DNA from: Odontocerum albicorne
Lineage: Eukaryota > Arthropoda > Insecta > Trichoptera > Odontoceridae
Length of the DNA: 64,000 nucleotides
Reading direction: 5' to 3'
Assembly: GCA_949825065.1 (NCBI GenBank)
Contig: OX463846.1
Span: 11,652,177-11,716,176 of the forward strand
The translations under genes were made by a program, and so were the position numbers. Of this stretch, positions 32,340 through 43,147 are shown one piece after another; within the stretch, counting starts at the first letter, position 1; every line of letters begins with the position of its first letter. The notes under the pieces were generated by a model that searched no databases, was not told where the DNA came from, and saw only the letters and a program-made list of their open reading frames with translations.

Positions 32340-32745
32340 TCCATATTAGAATATGTAATGAAAAGAGTTGGAAAAATGCTGTAGAAATGCGTTCACTGAG
32401 AAAAATAGTTGAGGTTATATATGATAGAATACGGAGTGGAGTAATTAGGGATGCATGTGAACTTAAGGTTAGAGTGATCTGTAAGATGCAGAAGAATACT
32501 CCGAAATGTTTTGTTCATGTAAATCGAATGAATGAAGAAAGATTAACAAAACACATACACATATATATATAGTGCAAATGTAAGTGAAACGTATTAAGTC
32601 AGGGATATCTTATGAGTTATTAGAGAAAAGGTGTGAATTAAGAAGAGGCGACATGTGTATGTCGAAATAGGAAAGTCTGGCGCCCTGTCATCTCTCCCTA
32701 CCCCGACTGGGAATTGTCGTGATAGTTTGTATATACAGATGCATT
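32340..32745 (+). mobile_element. LINE-C 3' end
   Basis: Frame at 32387-32572: M-R-S-L-R-K-I, I-Y-D-R-I-R-S-G-V-I-R, C-E-L-K-V-R-V-I-C-K-M, F-V-H-V-N-R-M-N-E-E-R-L-T-K. It breaks at a short (TA)n run near 32560. The DNA continues to the family end (CCCTACCCCGACTGGGAATT, GTGATAGTTTGTATATA) at about 32745. Confidence 0.8.
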
Positions 32746-33544
32746 CTGCATCTTATTACTTTATTATCTACATCATACGGATTTTTCCCGTTGGATAATG
32801 TGGACCTGATTAATGATGTCATTCATCTGGAGGAATACTAAGGAGAATTCTTCTCATACTGTAAGGCGGTGTCAACAGCACTGACAGGTTTTTTTTCATT
32901 TAAATAAGGGATTTCTTATTTTATGTTATGTAATGTATCTACCAATGTTAAAATGCTAATCTTATCATATACTCTTATCCACTTCCAATAAATATTATAA
33001 GTTATCATGCAAACCAATGTTAAGCTTACATTGCCATATCTAGACTATGTTATCTAGAACCTATAAATATTAGTGTTATCATGTCAAACTTAACTCAATG
33101 TATTATGTTTAAATTTATCATCTGTCTGAATTATCACGAGCTGCGATATACCCAAATTCAATAAAGATTTCATATCACTAAATGGAAGTAAGCAGCGAAC
33201 TATACATTCCAGATAAATCGCCTGATATCGATTTGACCTTAAGGGCAACGATAACATACCCGACAAATTCCTTCTTAATCTATCTAAGGGTCATGCGTAT
33301 GGTTATCTTTGCTTTAAATAGGACGTCATATCACAGGCAGCAATCATTATTCTTAAAACCACTACGATGTTAACATCATCGTTATTATTACTTCTATAAT
33401 ACTGTTAATATTATACTCCAATGTAATTCAACAATTATACAAATAAAATTACACAGTTGAAATTCTAAAAGTGTTTTCGTTGCAAAAGGCCATAACAGTT
33501 ATAACCACGGAAAATGTTAACGTACCCGTATAGCTTTTTTTTAT
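32746..33544. other. Intergenic sequence
   Basis: Nothing recognised. The 63-codon frame at 33182-33373 has no motif. Confidence 0.45.
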
Positions 33545-33690
33545 TAGATGCAGACATTTTCATTGTATAACACTTTCGTTGTATAAAGTACGCTTTTACA
33601 CTGCAACAATCTCATCCAATTTATTAGAAATATGATGGAAATTCTTTAGGTGTAAACCAGACTGGAACTATTTGCTCACTTTGTACATAT
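33545..33690 (-). mobile_element. SINE-1 tail and body, antisense
   Basis: ATAACACTTTCGTTGTATAA then a decayed tail (CAACAATCTCATCCAATTTA) and body ending AACCAGACTGGAACTATTTG. The tRNA-like head is missing. Confidence 0.6.
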
Positions 33691-34114
33691 ATGATATGTA
33701 ACAACATATTAAAATATCATGTGTGGCGCCGGGGTCAAGTAGGTAGCTTACTTAGGTTTACTTAGCGTCCTTGGTTATATTATTTTCAGTTTTACTGGAA
33801 GGTTTTTTTCATCTGTGTTGTTGTCCTGCCGCTTAATACCTCCCTTGTATTATATTCTTCATGGGAACGTTATTGGGGTAACCAGTGATACTAAATAGCG
33901 TTTTATGGGTTGTTTTACGATGTACGTAACAGAGAGTTTTTTTTCAGGTAAAACCTAATTGAAGCTTCTCAGCATTTGATGATTGGGTTCCTAAAATATC
34001 TGAAACGGAACCTAAGAAGTTTATGTTTAGGCCTGTTACATCCATAGAATGATCGGTAGTTTTTTGTGGCTGTTTTGTGTTAGTTAATTTATACCTACAA
34101 ATTTCTATTATTAA

Positions 34115-34412
34115 CCCTTTTCATCCCACGGGACCGATTATCAGCCCAAACTACGCGAAAAATCCCACGGAGTCGATCATCGGCCTCAAAGTTTTTATGT
34201 TGAATAAAGAAGTATAAATCATTTTTTAAATTGTATGAAATATGAAAATTACTTAATATTTTACACTCTAAAGGGAGGTATCCGCAAAAAATTAGATTTT
34301 AAAACTAAATATTAACTGAGATAAAAAATAAAATATAAACTACTGTTTTTTTTGGCAAAAAATGCTGGGATTTTTCGCACATTTTATGCAAAATATGCTG
34401 GGATTAAAAAGG
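34115..34412. mobile_element. piggyBac-3 type MITE (298 bp), TTAA on both sides
   Basis: TTAA at 34111-34114 and 34413-34416. Ends are inverted: CCCTTTTCATCCCACGGG and the complement of CCTTTTTAATCCCAGCAT. Near the left end CCCACGG-x-x-x-CGAT-ATC-GCC occurs twice (34125 and 34163), a possible subterminal transposase-binding repeat. No coding sequence. The family differs from piggyBac-1 and piggyBac-2 by its ends. Confidence 0.85.
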
Positions 34413-34454
34413 TTAAGAAACTTGCTGATATCTAAATAAGACTGCATTGTATTG

Positions 34455-34655
34455 TACTTTCATTATACACTTTATAACTTGGCGAACTTATTGCCACGTG
34501 CAAATATTATCCAACCAATATAAAATATCTTGAAAGTTGTTTCAGTGAGAATCAGGTTGGACATTTTTTAAAAGCTGGGGTCCAACGGAATTTGAACCCG
34601 CAGCCCTCTGGCTGGAAAACAGGCATCTTCCTAACTAGGCCACTGAGACTGTCAA
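34455..34655 (-). mobile_element. SINE-1, antisense
   Basis: Tail at 34455-34525 (TTATTGCCACGTGCAAATATT), body, and head at 34575-34655 with a B-box complement (GGAATTTGAACCCGCAG) and an A-box complement (CCTAACTAGGCCACTGAGAC). Confidence 0.78.
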
Positions 34656-35027
34656 TTTAAGATTGTGTACTCATTTGCGGTAAATAAGTATACAATCACT
34701 CTTAAAAATTGATAGCATTTCCTTAGATAAATAAAAAATATACACAAAATCGTATAAGACTTAATAAAAACGAGTCTATATAAAATCTCCTCATATTATA
34801 AAAAATATAACAAGGAGTGATTTATTGAATTTAATAAAATCGTATTCATATACTTAGCATGTGATTTAGTATAAATTTAATGAATTTGAATTCAATTTGG
34901 CATAATTTCACGCTTCGAGAACGGGCACTTGACTAAAATTAAAAATGAGCGTCATTCAGTGTGGCAGTGAAGCGCCATATATATAATACATGGATCAAGG
35001 TGCCAATTACGTAATGTAAGGTCACTA
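34656..35027. other. Intergenic sequence
   Basis: AT-rich; nothing recognised. Confidence 0.5.
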
Positions 35028-35082
35028 GTATTATAGTACTTTCGTTGTATACAGTATACTCTGGCAGATTTAATTAAAATAT
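35028..35082 (-). mobile_element. SINE-1/LINE-A type tail fragment
   Basis: AGTACTTTCGTTGTATACAG then TATACTCTGGCAGATTTAAT, the outermost part of a tail in antisense. Confidence 0.5.
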
Positions 35083-35087
35083 GATAT

Positions 35088-36045
35088 TTTTCTAACTTTA
35101 AGTATGAATGGTTTGGATACGTGGAACGAAAGAATAGAGAAAAACTAACAAAACAAATATACAATACAAATTTGAGTCGAAGGCATGGTAAAGGAAGACG
35201 AAAGCAAGTATGTTTGGATCAAGTGATCAAGTGATCTTTTAAAACTGCTTAACTATTTCAATGTACGAGTATTACTGCCTAACTATTTCAATGTTATTTC
35301 AACTATTTCATTTCCCATTTGTCATTTTGTAAAATTTGGACTCCTTTGAAGCTTTTCTTGTTTTCGTTCTTGCTGACAGTTAACCTGAGGTGGTATATGT
35401 GGGTTTACTTTTTATTTTGTTTTCTGCCATACGTTTTTGTTTTTTTATTTTTTTATTTATTATTTAATCTAGATATGCGGGGGTGTGGGATGGAAGCCCC
35501 CCGATGCCCTTGCGGTCGGGCTCGCCCTACATTGGTGGGGTGTATCTCGGCTGGGGGAATGTGTGTGGGATGAGCCCGGACGTTTTAATGTCTTCTCTCT
35601 TGAATGTATTTTTTTGTCATCTATTCATTTTCTGTGTTTTTTTATCTTCTTGTTCTACGTGTTCAAGGGTGTTGACTGAAAAACATCTGGTGTCCCCGTG
35701 GCTGGGCTCGCCCTACATTGGTGGGGTGTATCTTGGCCGGGGGGATGTTATTAGATGAGCCCAGACCTTTTGATAGCTTCTGTTTTTTTAATGTATTCTT
35801 TTTTTAATGTGTTCTTGAAATGTGTCTAAATGTATTATGTACATACTATGTTGCTGTCAATAAACCTGTATTTATTTACTTATTTATTTAAGTGAATGAT
35901 AATTTGAAAAAAGGATATGTAAAAAGGGAGAGAATACATGGAATTTGTATGAGAAGGAGTATGGACGTGGAAGAGGCGAATATGTATGAATTAGATATGG
36001 AAAGTCCAAAAATTTCATTGTTTCCCGTACCGCAGGAGATATTGT
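35088..36045 (+). mobile_element. LINE-C split by a LINE-E insertion
   Basis: Left part 35088-35238: F-K-Y-E-W-F-G-Y-V-E-R-K-N, the basic run, then GTTTGGATCAAGTGATC. It resumes at 35885 as AAGTGAATGATAATTTG and runs through the M-D-V-E-E-A-N-M-block to about 36045. In uninterrupted copies GGATCAAGTGAATGATATTT is continuous. AAGTGA is present on both sides, so it may be the target duplication. Confidence 0.75.
35240..35884 (+). mobile_element. LINE-E 3' UTR with two GC-rich boxes and (ATTT)n tail
   Basis: Begins in the segment TGCTGACAGTTAACCTGAGG (shared, antisense, with 46520). It contains two related GC-rich boxes, at about 35511-35585 and 35696-35768, each with GGGCTCGCCCTACATTGGTG and a closing GATGAGCCC. 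It ends with CAATAAACCTG and repeated ATTTATTTACTT at 35852-35884. No coding sequence. The boxes can each fold with GGGCTC paired to GAGCCC. Confidence 0.82.
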
Positions 36046-36059
36046 AAATTGTATACATG

Positions 36060-36405
36060 TTGTATGGGTTGGGGACGTCTGGAGATAAGAGATTATATAA
36101 TAGAAATAGTACGTGAATTTGGTCTCTATTTCTCCCGTTCAACCACTTCAGCGTCTTCTGGTATAGTGTGATATGATTTCTCAGGTAAAAAATAAATATT
36201 AGACAAATATTTTTTAGAAGAAATTGTGATTTGTCCAGCTGTTGCTTCGTAATATCCCAATAACAGACGTCCACATAGTCCGAAATCGGAAAGAGCAGAT
36301 ATTACACGAGTAAAATTTTAGTTCAAGTAAGCAGGAATCTTTGCAACACTTGAAGGAAATGAAAGCTTAAGAAGATCGTTCGGCTTACCCCATTTATTTG
36401 ATCTA
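36060..36405 (-). mobile_element. LINE-A ORF fragment, antisense
   Basis: Minus strand, from right: S-R-R-I-F-like and L-Q-R-F-like residues, M-D-V-C-Y-W-D-I, Q-Q-L-D-K-S-Q, L-I-F-I-F-Y-L-R, Q-K-T-L-K-W-L-N-G-R-N-R. It covers codons ~110-215 of the 3.4-kb copy. The 3' UTR and tail are absent, so it is truncated on both sides. Confidence 0.75.
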
Positions 36406-37539
36406 GCCCTAGTTTGCTTTCTAGACGACCCTAGACTGCCCAGTACTGTCCACAAGGTAATACCGCTGAACATCTCGCGTTTTTTTTATGTTCGTAACAA
36501 TATTAATACAAAATCAATGCAGACAATCTAAATAATGTATATAATCATGTTCAGGTCTGGTACTTTGAGTAATGTATGTATATATCGCTGCTGGCATGCG
36601 GGTGGCCCGAGGTAAAAATTATATTTTAATTGAAGCCTTCGTTAATTCAATTTTAAGAATGCGAACTAAACAAGTTTTTTTTGTAGTAACAAGCTGCTGA
36701 ACTGCAAATAGTACGCTACACAGAGAACAGAAATGTAAACAGTAAACAAGTGGTAGTTTGCAGGCTCTCGCTTAAAGTCGTATCGCCTATGCACGAAAAC
36801 CAAAGATGTTGTCCTTAGTAGAGAAAATGGATGGAAGTAATGTGATGCAGAGGGTTATAGAATAATTTATTTATTTCGGATCCCGCATACTCCTCAATAA
36901 CTTCTGGAGTAAAATTGTTTTAAAGTTATTTACTCGTGTGGTAAAGTAAAAATAATCAAGTTTTGTAGGAGCATGTTAAGAATATCGTAGAAAATCGTTT
37001 GAAAATAGCATTGTTACTTTTTCTATCTCCTGACCTCAATGTTGAAGAACGTGACCCACACTGAAACTAAGTTTATGACAAAGGTAGACCCATGTCTTAC
37101 TCCACCCGATCGCTTCAGCACGTAAGTGACCTATATCTGCTCCTGCGATCCTCTACGTTGCTAATGACCGTAAATCTTTTAATGCCAACGTTGAGTGATA
37201 TGTGACTGGATAACTGAAGAATACGTCGAGTACATAATTTTGATAATAATGAAAGGAAAATTTATATAGTGCCGTTTGGAGATAATATTAATTAAAAAAA
37301 ATGTATATAGCGCCGTTTAGAACCTGTTTAAGATGTTATTTAAATACTTCTAATATAGGAGCATTTGATCGGCGTTCTGTTCATGAAACATTCAGCAATG
37401 ACATATTAATAAAATTAAGTAGCCGGGATGTATTTTTTTCTTGTGATACCCTTCAATATATCCGAATTAGTGTTTTGGACATATATTGTAAGAGTAAGCC
37501 CGAGAAACGAACGTTTTGGCAACATTACCTCTCAATGCG
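36406..37539. other. Intergenic sequence
   Basis: No recognisable gene. The short segment TATATAG(T/C)GCCGTTT occurs at 37265 and 37302 and has relatives at 43930 and 45906. Confidence 0.45.
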
Positions 37540-37710
37540 TGCGAGTATTTTAACCAGACGAAGTTTTCTTTCAGACTGGTACCTTTTTTTTTTGGGTACC
37601 ATCGAGAATCGAACACGAAACCCTCGGGTGGAAGTCAAAAAGTTACCACTTGTCGTCGTTACTTCTAAACCTAGATATGCAAGAATATTAATAAATTCAA
37701 GGTTTAATTA
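37540..37710 (-). mobile_element. SINE-1 head, antisense, decayed
   Basis: TTTCAGACTGGTACC, a T run, GGGTACCATCGAGAATCGAA (B-box complement), CACGAAACCCTCGGG and TTACCACTTGTCGTCGTTAC. The long open frame at 37301-37711 runs through this SINE and is therefore not taken as a gene. Confidence 0.6.
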
Positions 37711-38679
37711 GAAGTATTATACATATAGCCACTCTTCCAGAGATATGTATGTTTCTCGAAAAAGTCCCAGGCTCAATAAAGCACTTTTCGCCCTACCAAT
37801 GGTTCTGACTTTAGTTTCCATACACCGTTATCAGACCCAAGATAAAAAAAACATCACGCAATACGATCTCCAAATTATTGCTGTTACATTTGTTTTATAA
37901 CTGAAAGTAGCACGTTATTTAAGCAGTCAAGTAAAAGGTTATATCAACAGTATTGAAAATCATCACTTAGACCTAATTGCGCTACTTGTACCGCGTTACT
38001 TAATAATACTGCCCATACTCGTATAATTACTGAGGACCCTTATTATATTTTTGTGAAGTTTTTTTTTAATATTTTGTGTAAAAATGTATGAAATCGAGTA
38101 ATATGTGGCTGCCCCTAGAATTGGCCACCTGCTTGCACTGCGCATAGTGCACATATATGCGCGAAGGCTCTAGTTGTCACATAGCCAATAGATAATTGTC
38201 AACAGTGAATACCGAATAGGTATTTATCAGCTCGGCATGCAATAATAACACTTACGAGTATTGCGGGAATTTGCATATAAAACACTGTTATTAAACTTTC
38301 ATTACCCCGCGCGAGTTGTTTTGATTAACAAACCCATTTACCATGAGGAACTATAAAAAAATATTTAAGGCATCATTCATTACGTAAATTAACACAATAT
38401 GACATTGTAAATAATGCGTTACACAACTAACTGGTTTAAATCTTATATAATGTTTCTTTGTATCGAATAATTTTGATTTTAAAGTATATTTTGAAATTAT
38501 TATCTTATTTAAAACACGATAGTTTAATCTGCATTGGATCATTGAAAAAATGCACCATTGTTGGATAAAGTACAAATTGGCTAATTAATCGACATATGGC
38601 ATTCTCTTTCTACCATCCCGAAACGTGTTAAGGAAAACCTCAAATATCTTAGAACTAAATTACCAAAAAATATTGTAGT
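37711..38679. other. Intergenic sequence
   Basis: Nothing recognised. TACGAGTA-type octamers near 38022 and 38258. Confidence 0.5.
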
Positions 38680-38885
38680 GTATTACATTATCATTGTGTT
38701 GTATTACACTTTCACTGATTAAATTATTGCCATGTGACAATATCTTCCAATCAACCAGAAAGCTTTTTAAACAATCTTAAGTCAAACCACGACGGGAACC
38801 CGTTTTCAAAAATGTGGTTTCCAACGGGAATTGGAATACAGGCATCTTATCAACTATGAAATTAATGTCGTCTTGTGTAACGACA
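38680..38885 (-). mobile_element. SINE-1, antisense
   Basis: TATTACACTTTCACTGATTA, TTATTGCCATGTGACAATAT (tail hairpin with one mismatch), CTTCCAATCAACCAGAAAG, body, TGGTTTCCAACGGGAATTGG, and a partial head with a deletion at the B box. Confidence 0.75.
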
Positions 38886-39044
38886 TTTTAATATACGAGT
38901 AGTATATAAAATATAAAGCCGGTATCATCGAATAAGTCACATGAGGTTACCATGATGCAAGAGTCATCTTGCCCGGAACTTTTTAGATATTTTGTTATTT
39001 TTCTCAAATACAGCAGCTTCATCCTTCGACCTATAAATTTTGTT

Positions 39045-39320
39045 TTATTACGCTATATAGATCCTATAAATTTTGTTTTATTACACTTTTATTACATACA
39101 GTAATGTTTTATTACACTCTCATTACAAACAGTAATGTTTTATTACACTTTCATTACATACAGTAAACTTTGTGAGCTTACTCATATTATCATTGGGCTA
39201 TCTCTTCCAATGAACCGTAAATATGTTAAAAATGCTCTAATTGAAAACCAGTTGAAACACACATATAATATCAACTTGGCTAAAGAGGTTGTTTACTGTT
39301 GTTAATTTCTACATTTTGTC
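39045..39320 (-). mobile_element. SINE-1, antisense, with its terminal sequence repeated
   Basis: The outer tail block TTTTATTACACT-T-CATTACA(T/A)ACAGTAA occurs three times (about 39090, 39125, 39160) after a partial start at 39048. Then GAGCTTACTCATATTATCAT, TATCTCTTCCAATGAACC, body and a weak head (CTTGGCTAAAGAGGTTG). Confidence 0.65.
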
Positions 39321-39534
39321 AGTTAAGATTATGTTTATAATAAAATAACTGACAAAGATAAAGAGTTGCAACTTTGTTAAAATGGAAAGTTGAAACATGT
39401 CGACCATATGAGTCGAAATAAAACATAACTCAAGATTTCGACACTTCTAAGGTTGGTTAAATATCTCATAAACCGATTTTTTTAGAACTGGGGTGTAAAA
39501 CGATTTGCGTTCCACGATGCCTACCAATTCTCGA
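39321..39534. other. Intergenic sequence
   Basis: Nothing recognised. Confidence 0.4.
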
Positions 39535-39800
39535 AAAGGACGTGACACCTAGAGAAGAAGATGAAAAGAATGAAATGGAAGAACCAAATTGGTGTGCCAT
39601 GATAACTGGCAACATTCGGATCGGACGTGACATCTAAATAATATGATAGGAATGCAATGGAACAACCGAATCGCGTGTCACGATAAATAGCAACATTCGA
39701 AACGGACATGGTTACTAGAAAAAAAGATGATAAGAATGAATTGGAAGAACCAAATTGACGTGCCACGATAACTGGCAACATTCGGAACAAATGAAACGTC
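39535..39800 (+). repeat. Imperfect ~83-bp tandem repeat, about 3 copies
   Basis: Each unit holds GGAAGAACCAAATTG-like, GTGCCACGATAACTGGCAAC, ATTCGGA and GGACGTGAC-like blocks, with a run like TGATAAGAATGAA. Units differ substantially, so the array is old. The minus-strand open frame at 39521-39790 is a product of the repeat. Confidence 0.75.
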
Positions 39801-40296
39801 TAAAGAAAAAGATTATGTCAAGCAAATTCAAATACAGCAATTTAAAGACATGTTTTTTCTTCAATTTTCAACAAATTCACTCTGTCCTCTCTACGAAACT
39901 AGACTGAGCAATGGCATAATGGTCGACTAAGAATACTTCCTGCAGTAGGAATCTCTCAACTGGCCGAATTCTTGGTGCTCCTCAGCCCGTGAAGATGAAG
40001 GTTGCGCCTCTTCCTGCCTTCCACCTACTTCTTTACACACGAGGAAGTGACCATGTGGCTCCATTTAATAAAAAAAAATACATGCTTTGGAAAAAGATTT
40101 GGGTTTAATTTATTTTTTTGTTGATACTGTAATGTTCTTCACATTAAAATTTTTCTAATCCCTGGTATGGTACCTTTCAACATATTCGAATCAATAATGC
40201 TCATATGTTAAAGAACGTATCCAGGAGACAATATTTCTTCTGCCCGAATAATCAAACCTTCGAGTTAAAAACGACTGGAGTAGACAAGTAGCTCAC

Positions 40297-40578
40297 GATT
40301 CGCTATGGCACGTGTTGAACTACAGCACTACTGCACGTGAACATACTCGCAGTATTCGCTATCGCATGTGTTGGACTAAAGCACTTCTGCACGTGGACAT
40401 ACTCGCAGTATTCGCTATGGCACGTGTTGAACTACAGCACTACTGCACGTGAACATACTCGCAGTATTCGCTATCGCAGGTGTTGGACTACAGCACTACT
40501 GCACGTGAACATACTCGCAGTATTCTTTATCGCACGTGTTGGACTACAGCACTACTGCACGTGAACATACTCGCAGTA
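40297..40578 (+). repeat. 56-bp minisatellite rich in CACGTG (E-box) sites
   Basis: Five units with starts of CGCTAT at 40301, 40357 and 40413, then two more. Each has (G/C)GCACGTGTTG and, 25 bases later, CTGCACGTGAACATACTCGC. By eye there are eight perfect CACGTG palindromes, plus CATGTG and CAGGTG at the two variant sites. CACGTG is the core site of bHLH factors such as CLOCK/CYCLE and MYC/MAX. Binding is inferred only. Confidence 0.9.
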
Positions 40579-41760
40579 TTGTTACCCTTTTTTAAATCAG
40601 ACTAGTACCTTTTTTATTTTTTAAGATACTTTCAGATCCGAAACCTTTAAAATACTACTAAATTATTTGAAGGATAAAAAAAACGTATGAAATATATATA
40701 TAAAAAAATTGAATATTTGACGGCGGGAGTAGTTTTATTGTCTAATAAGAAAAAAAATAATTTGGGAAAATATGGCGACAGGATAAAAACTTGATCTTAA
40801 GTGTAATTAATGTTTTCATATGAGTTATGGTATGTTTTTATTAACAAAATTATCTTTGACAAGTAGCAAACATTAATAAAAACTAGACAATTAACCCATG
40901 CCATGCATAATTTAATTTTTTATAACGTTTCTAAACTGTTATAAAACGGTGCTTGTACATATATTATAAAATATTCACGGCGTTAACTACTTAGAACTCT
41001 GTAAATACGTGTTATATCAATTTCCCTAGTGAACGACGCCATAAAACACAACAATACTGCCCCGATACATCACTCTATATTTCATCTCGACATATGAATA
41101 CGACATATAAACTACAATAAATAATCTGAGGAAATAAATAAGTTTTAGTATATAATACATGTTTCGCATTATCCGTGATATTTATAAAGATTTTACGAAA
41201 TACTGTTCTCGATTTCCAAACATTTCGCTATGCAAATAAAATATTATAAGAGAACTAACTATATTGGGAACATTCTTACGAAATATTTGTGCGTTGAAAT
41301 TGTTACGGTCATAAAGCGCTTAATATATTCGAAATGCCTTGAATTTATTAAAATACGAGCAGTTATAATATAATATAATAGTTGCATGCTGCAACGGGGC
41401 CGAGTCAAGTATGCGGCGCAAAACAAAAATACTTGATTTTAAGTAAAACAGCACGCAAATTAACATGGAATATGTGTATAGGTAGTGTAATTGAAAGATA
41501 CAATATTAATATACTATAAAGTTTCATTAAAATTCATATAAAAGCAAAAGATTATAATCTCATTCGTATATTTCCATAACTAATCGAACGCTCCATATCG
41601 CCATGCGATATTAATTTATATGTCTGCCTCGGGCGATCTGTCTGTGCGCTCGAGAGACAAGAGGTAAATCTTATTTCACAAATTTATTTTTTTATTGTTA
41701 GGAAAAAAATATTGAAATATAGAAGTAGCATAATTCAACGTATTTTATTGACTGAATATA
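40579..41760. other. Intergenic AT-rich sequence
   Basis: No recognisable gene or element. Confidence 0.5.
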
Positions 41761-41764
41761 TTAT

Positions 41765-41884
41765 TACAATCATCTAGTAGAAGTGAAACGTGGACATGGA
41801 CATTTCATGAAAGGAGCCTAGTAAACACGGTAGAAATGCGTGTACTGACACGAATATATGGTGTATTAAGTAATACGGAATGTT
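41765..41884 (+). mobile_element. LINE-C fragment
   Basis: AGTGAAACGTGGACATGGAC, GAAATGCGTGTACTGACACG and ATATATGGTGT match the LINE-C block M-R-x-L-R-R-I-x-G-V. It stops where SINE-1 begins. Confidence 0.65.
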
Positions 41885-42030
41885 AATCCCCGTTTGCCTA
41901 GTTGGTTATCGCCTATCTTCCGGACCGCGATTTGCGGGTTCGATTCCTTTTGATAACCTTTTTTTTCTTCAAATAAGGTTTCAGTCTTGTTTTATTTAAA
42001 GCCTCTTTGATATGTATTTTTAGAGGGGAA
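41885..42030 (+). mobile_element. SINE-1, sense, head preserved
   Basis: Head: TTGCCTAGTTGGTTATCGCC (A-box region) and GCGGGTTCGATTCC (B box), then a T run, AAGGTTTCAGTCTTGTTTTA and AAGCCTCTTTGATATG. The tail is missing. Confidence 0.75.
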
Positions 42031-42112
42031 AAGAAAAACTGGAATGGCATGAAATGCAATGTCAAAGCTGCAAAAGATATGAAAGAGTAGAACTATCATC
42101 ATAATAACGAAA

Positions 42113-42240
42113 ATGCGCCTAGCTATATCTCTCGTCTTCGCAATATGCGCCTAGCTATATATCTCGTCTTCGCAATATGCGCCTAGCTATATGTCTCGTC
42201 TTCGCAATATGCGCCTAGCTATATCTCTCGTCTTCGCAAT
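42113..42240 (+). repeat. 32-bp tandem repeat, 4 copies
   Basis: Units ATGCGCCTAGCTATAT then (C/A/G)TCTCGTCTTCGCAAT from 42113, 42145 and so on. They differ only at a base before CTCG. Confidence 0.9.
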
Positions 42241-42690
42241 ATTCATGTATGGCGTGGTGACTTGGACTTGAAGAGAAAGCGAGAGACGCATAACAGATAC
42301 ATTTAAAATGTGATGCTGAAGAAGGATGCTACGAATTTCATGAATAGCTAAGTGAACTAACGCCTCCATTCTCCAAGAACTGAGAATCACCAACAGATTT
42401 TCGACAATATGCCTTCGACTGGTCCTCCAATTCTTTGAGCACATTGCTTGTAGCCAAGGAAACAGTTTTGAGAGGTCTGTGGTTGCTGGAAGCATGAAAT
42501 GACGACACACAAGAGTAAGAATCCTAGTGAGTTGGACTAACCAAGTGAGATTTGCAACATGACTACTCTTAACAACTCCCCTTCGAGCCGCGGAGTGCAG
42601 GGATGGATAAATAGGAGTCGTCAGAGGCTATCATGGGAGTCACGATGCTCAGTCATAAACTACACGACAGGATGGATAGTATATTTTTTC
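42240..42690 (+). pseudogene. LINE-G ORF2 C-terminus
   Basis: Plus strand, shifting frames: R-M-L-R-I-S near 42325, then N-A-S-I-L-Q-E-L-R-I-T-N-R, L-Q-F-F-E-H-I-A, S-F-E-R-x-V-V-A-G-S-M-K, R-I-L-V-S-W-T-N-Q and a G-Y-H-G-S-H-D-A-Q-S ending at about 42655. This is the classical C-terminal order of endonuclease/RT LINEs (R-x-L-x-I-S-W ... N ... I-L ... G-H-I-x-R ... G-R-I-P-x-x-W). The histidine block G-H-I is E-H-I. Several stops. The minus-strand open frame 42187-42510 is its shadow. Confidence 0.7.
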
Positions 42691-42719
42691 TGGTTGATTG
42701 AAATAAATGACAATTAGCC

Positions 42720-42850
42720 TACAAAAAAAACCTTCGTAGATAATGACTACAAAGAAATCTTAGTAGACTTTATGATATGGGATAGCAAACAAATTCAATT
42801 TTAGGTATACGAGTAGTATAATGTATGTTATGTGTGGAGAGTTTAAATAT
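42720..42850 (-). mobile_element. LINE-H 3' UTR fragment, antisense
   Basis: TACAAAGAAATCTTAGTAGA, TTTATGATATGGGATAG, AATTTTAGGTA and GTATAATGTATGTTATG line up with 6510-6575. Compared with that copy it has a TACGAG gain at 42811 (GGTATACGAGTAGTATAA against GGTGTAGTGTAG). Confidence 0.65.
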
Positions 42851-43147
42851 AATCATTTGGATCGAAAACAAAATCTTAAAAAAATATTTGGACCTTATTT
42901 ACCTTCTCTATTAAGGTTTTTTCTGGGTTACAATATTTATCTTAAAATCGCATTTATCTATTCAGTTTGAGAATGTTCTATCTTTCGAGACAGTTTAGTG
43001 TCAACTGATTGAAAATTGATATCAAATCCACAAAAAGATTGATAGTAATCTAACAATGTGCATGAGCAATCATATTAATAAGCGCTCTTCTTGGCTTTCT
43101 GAAATATCTGTGTGAAAACAAACTTCAGCTGAAGTGAACGACCGTTT

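Noticed and set aside
37301..37711. 136-codon protein gene
   Set aside because: The frame runs through a SINE-1 head (the R-T-R-N-P-R-V part is the B-box region), so it is most likely chance.
40337..40564. 75-codon protein gene
   Set aside because: It lies in the 56-bp array. The period is not a multiple of three and the reading changes between units.
42187..42510. 107-codon minus-strand gene
   Set aside because: It is the antisense shadow of the LINE-G C-terminus and the 32-bp repeats.
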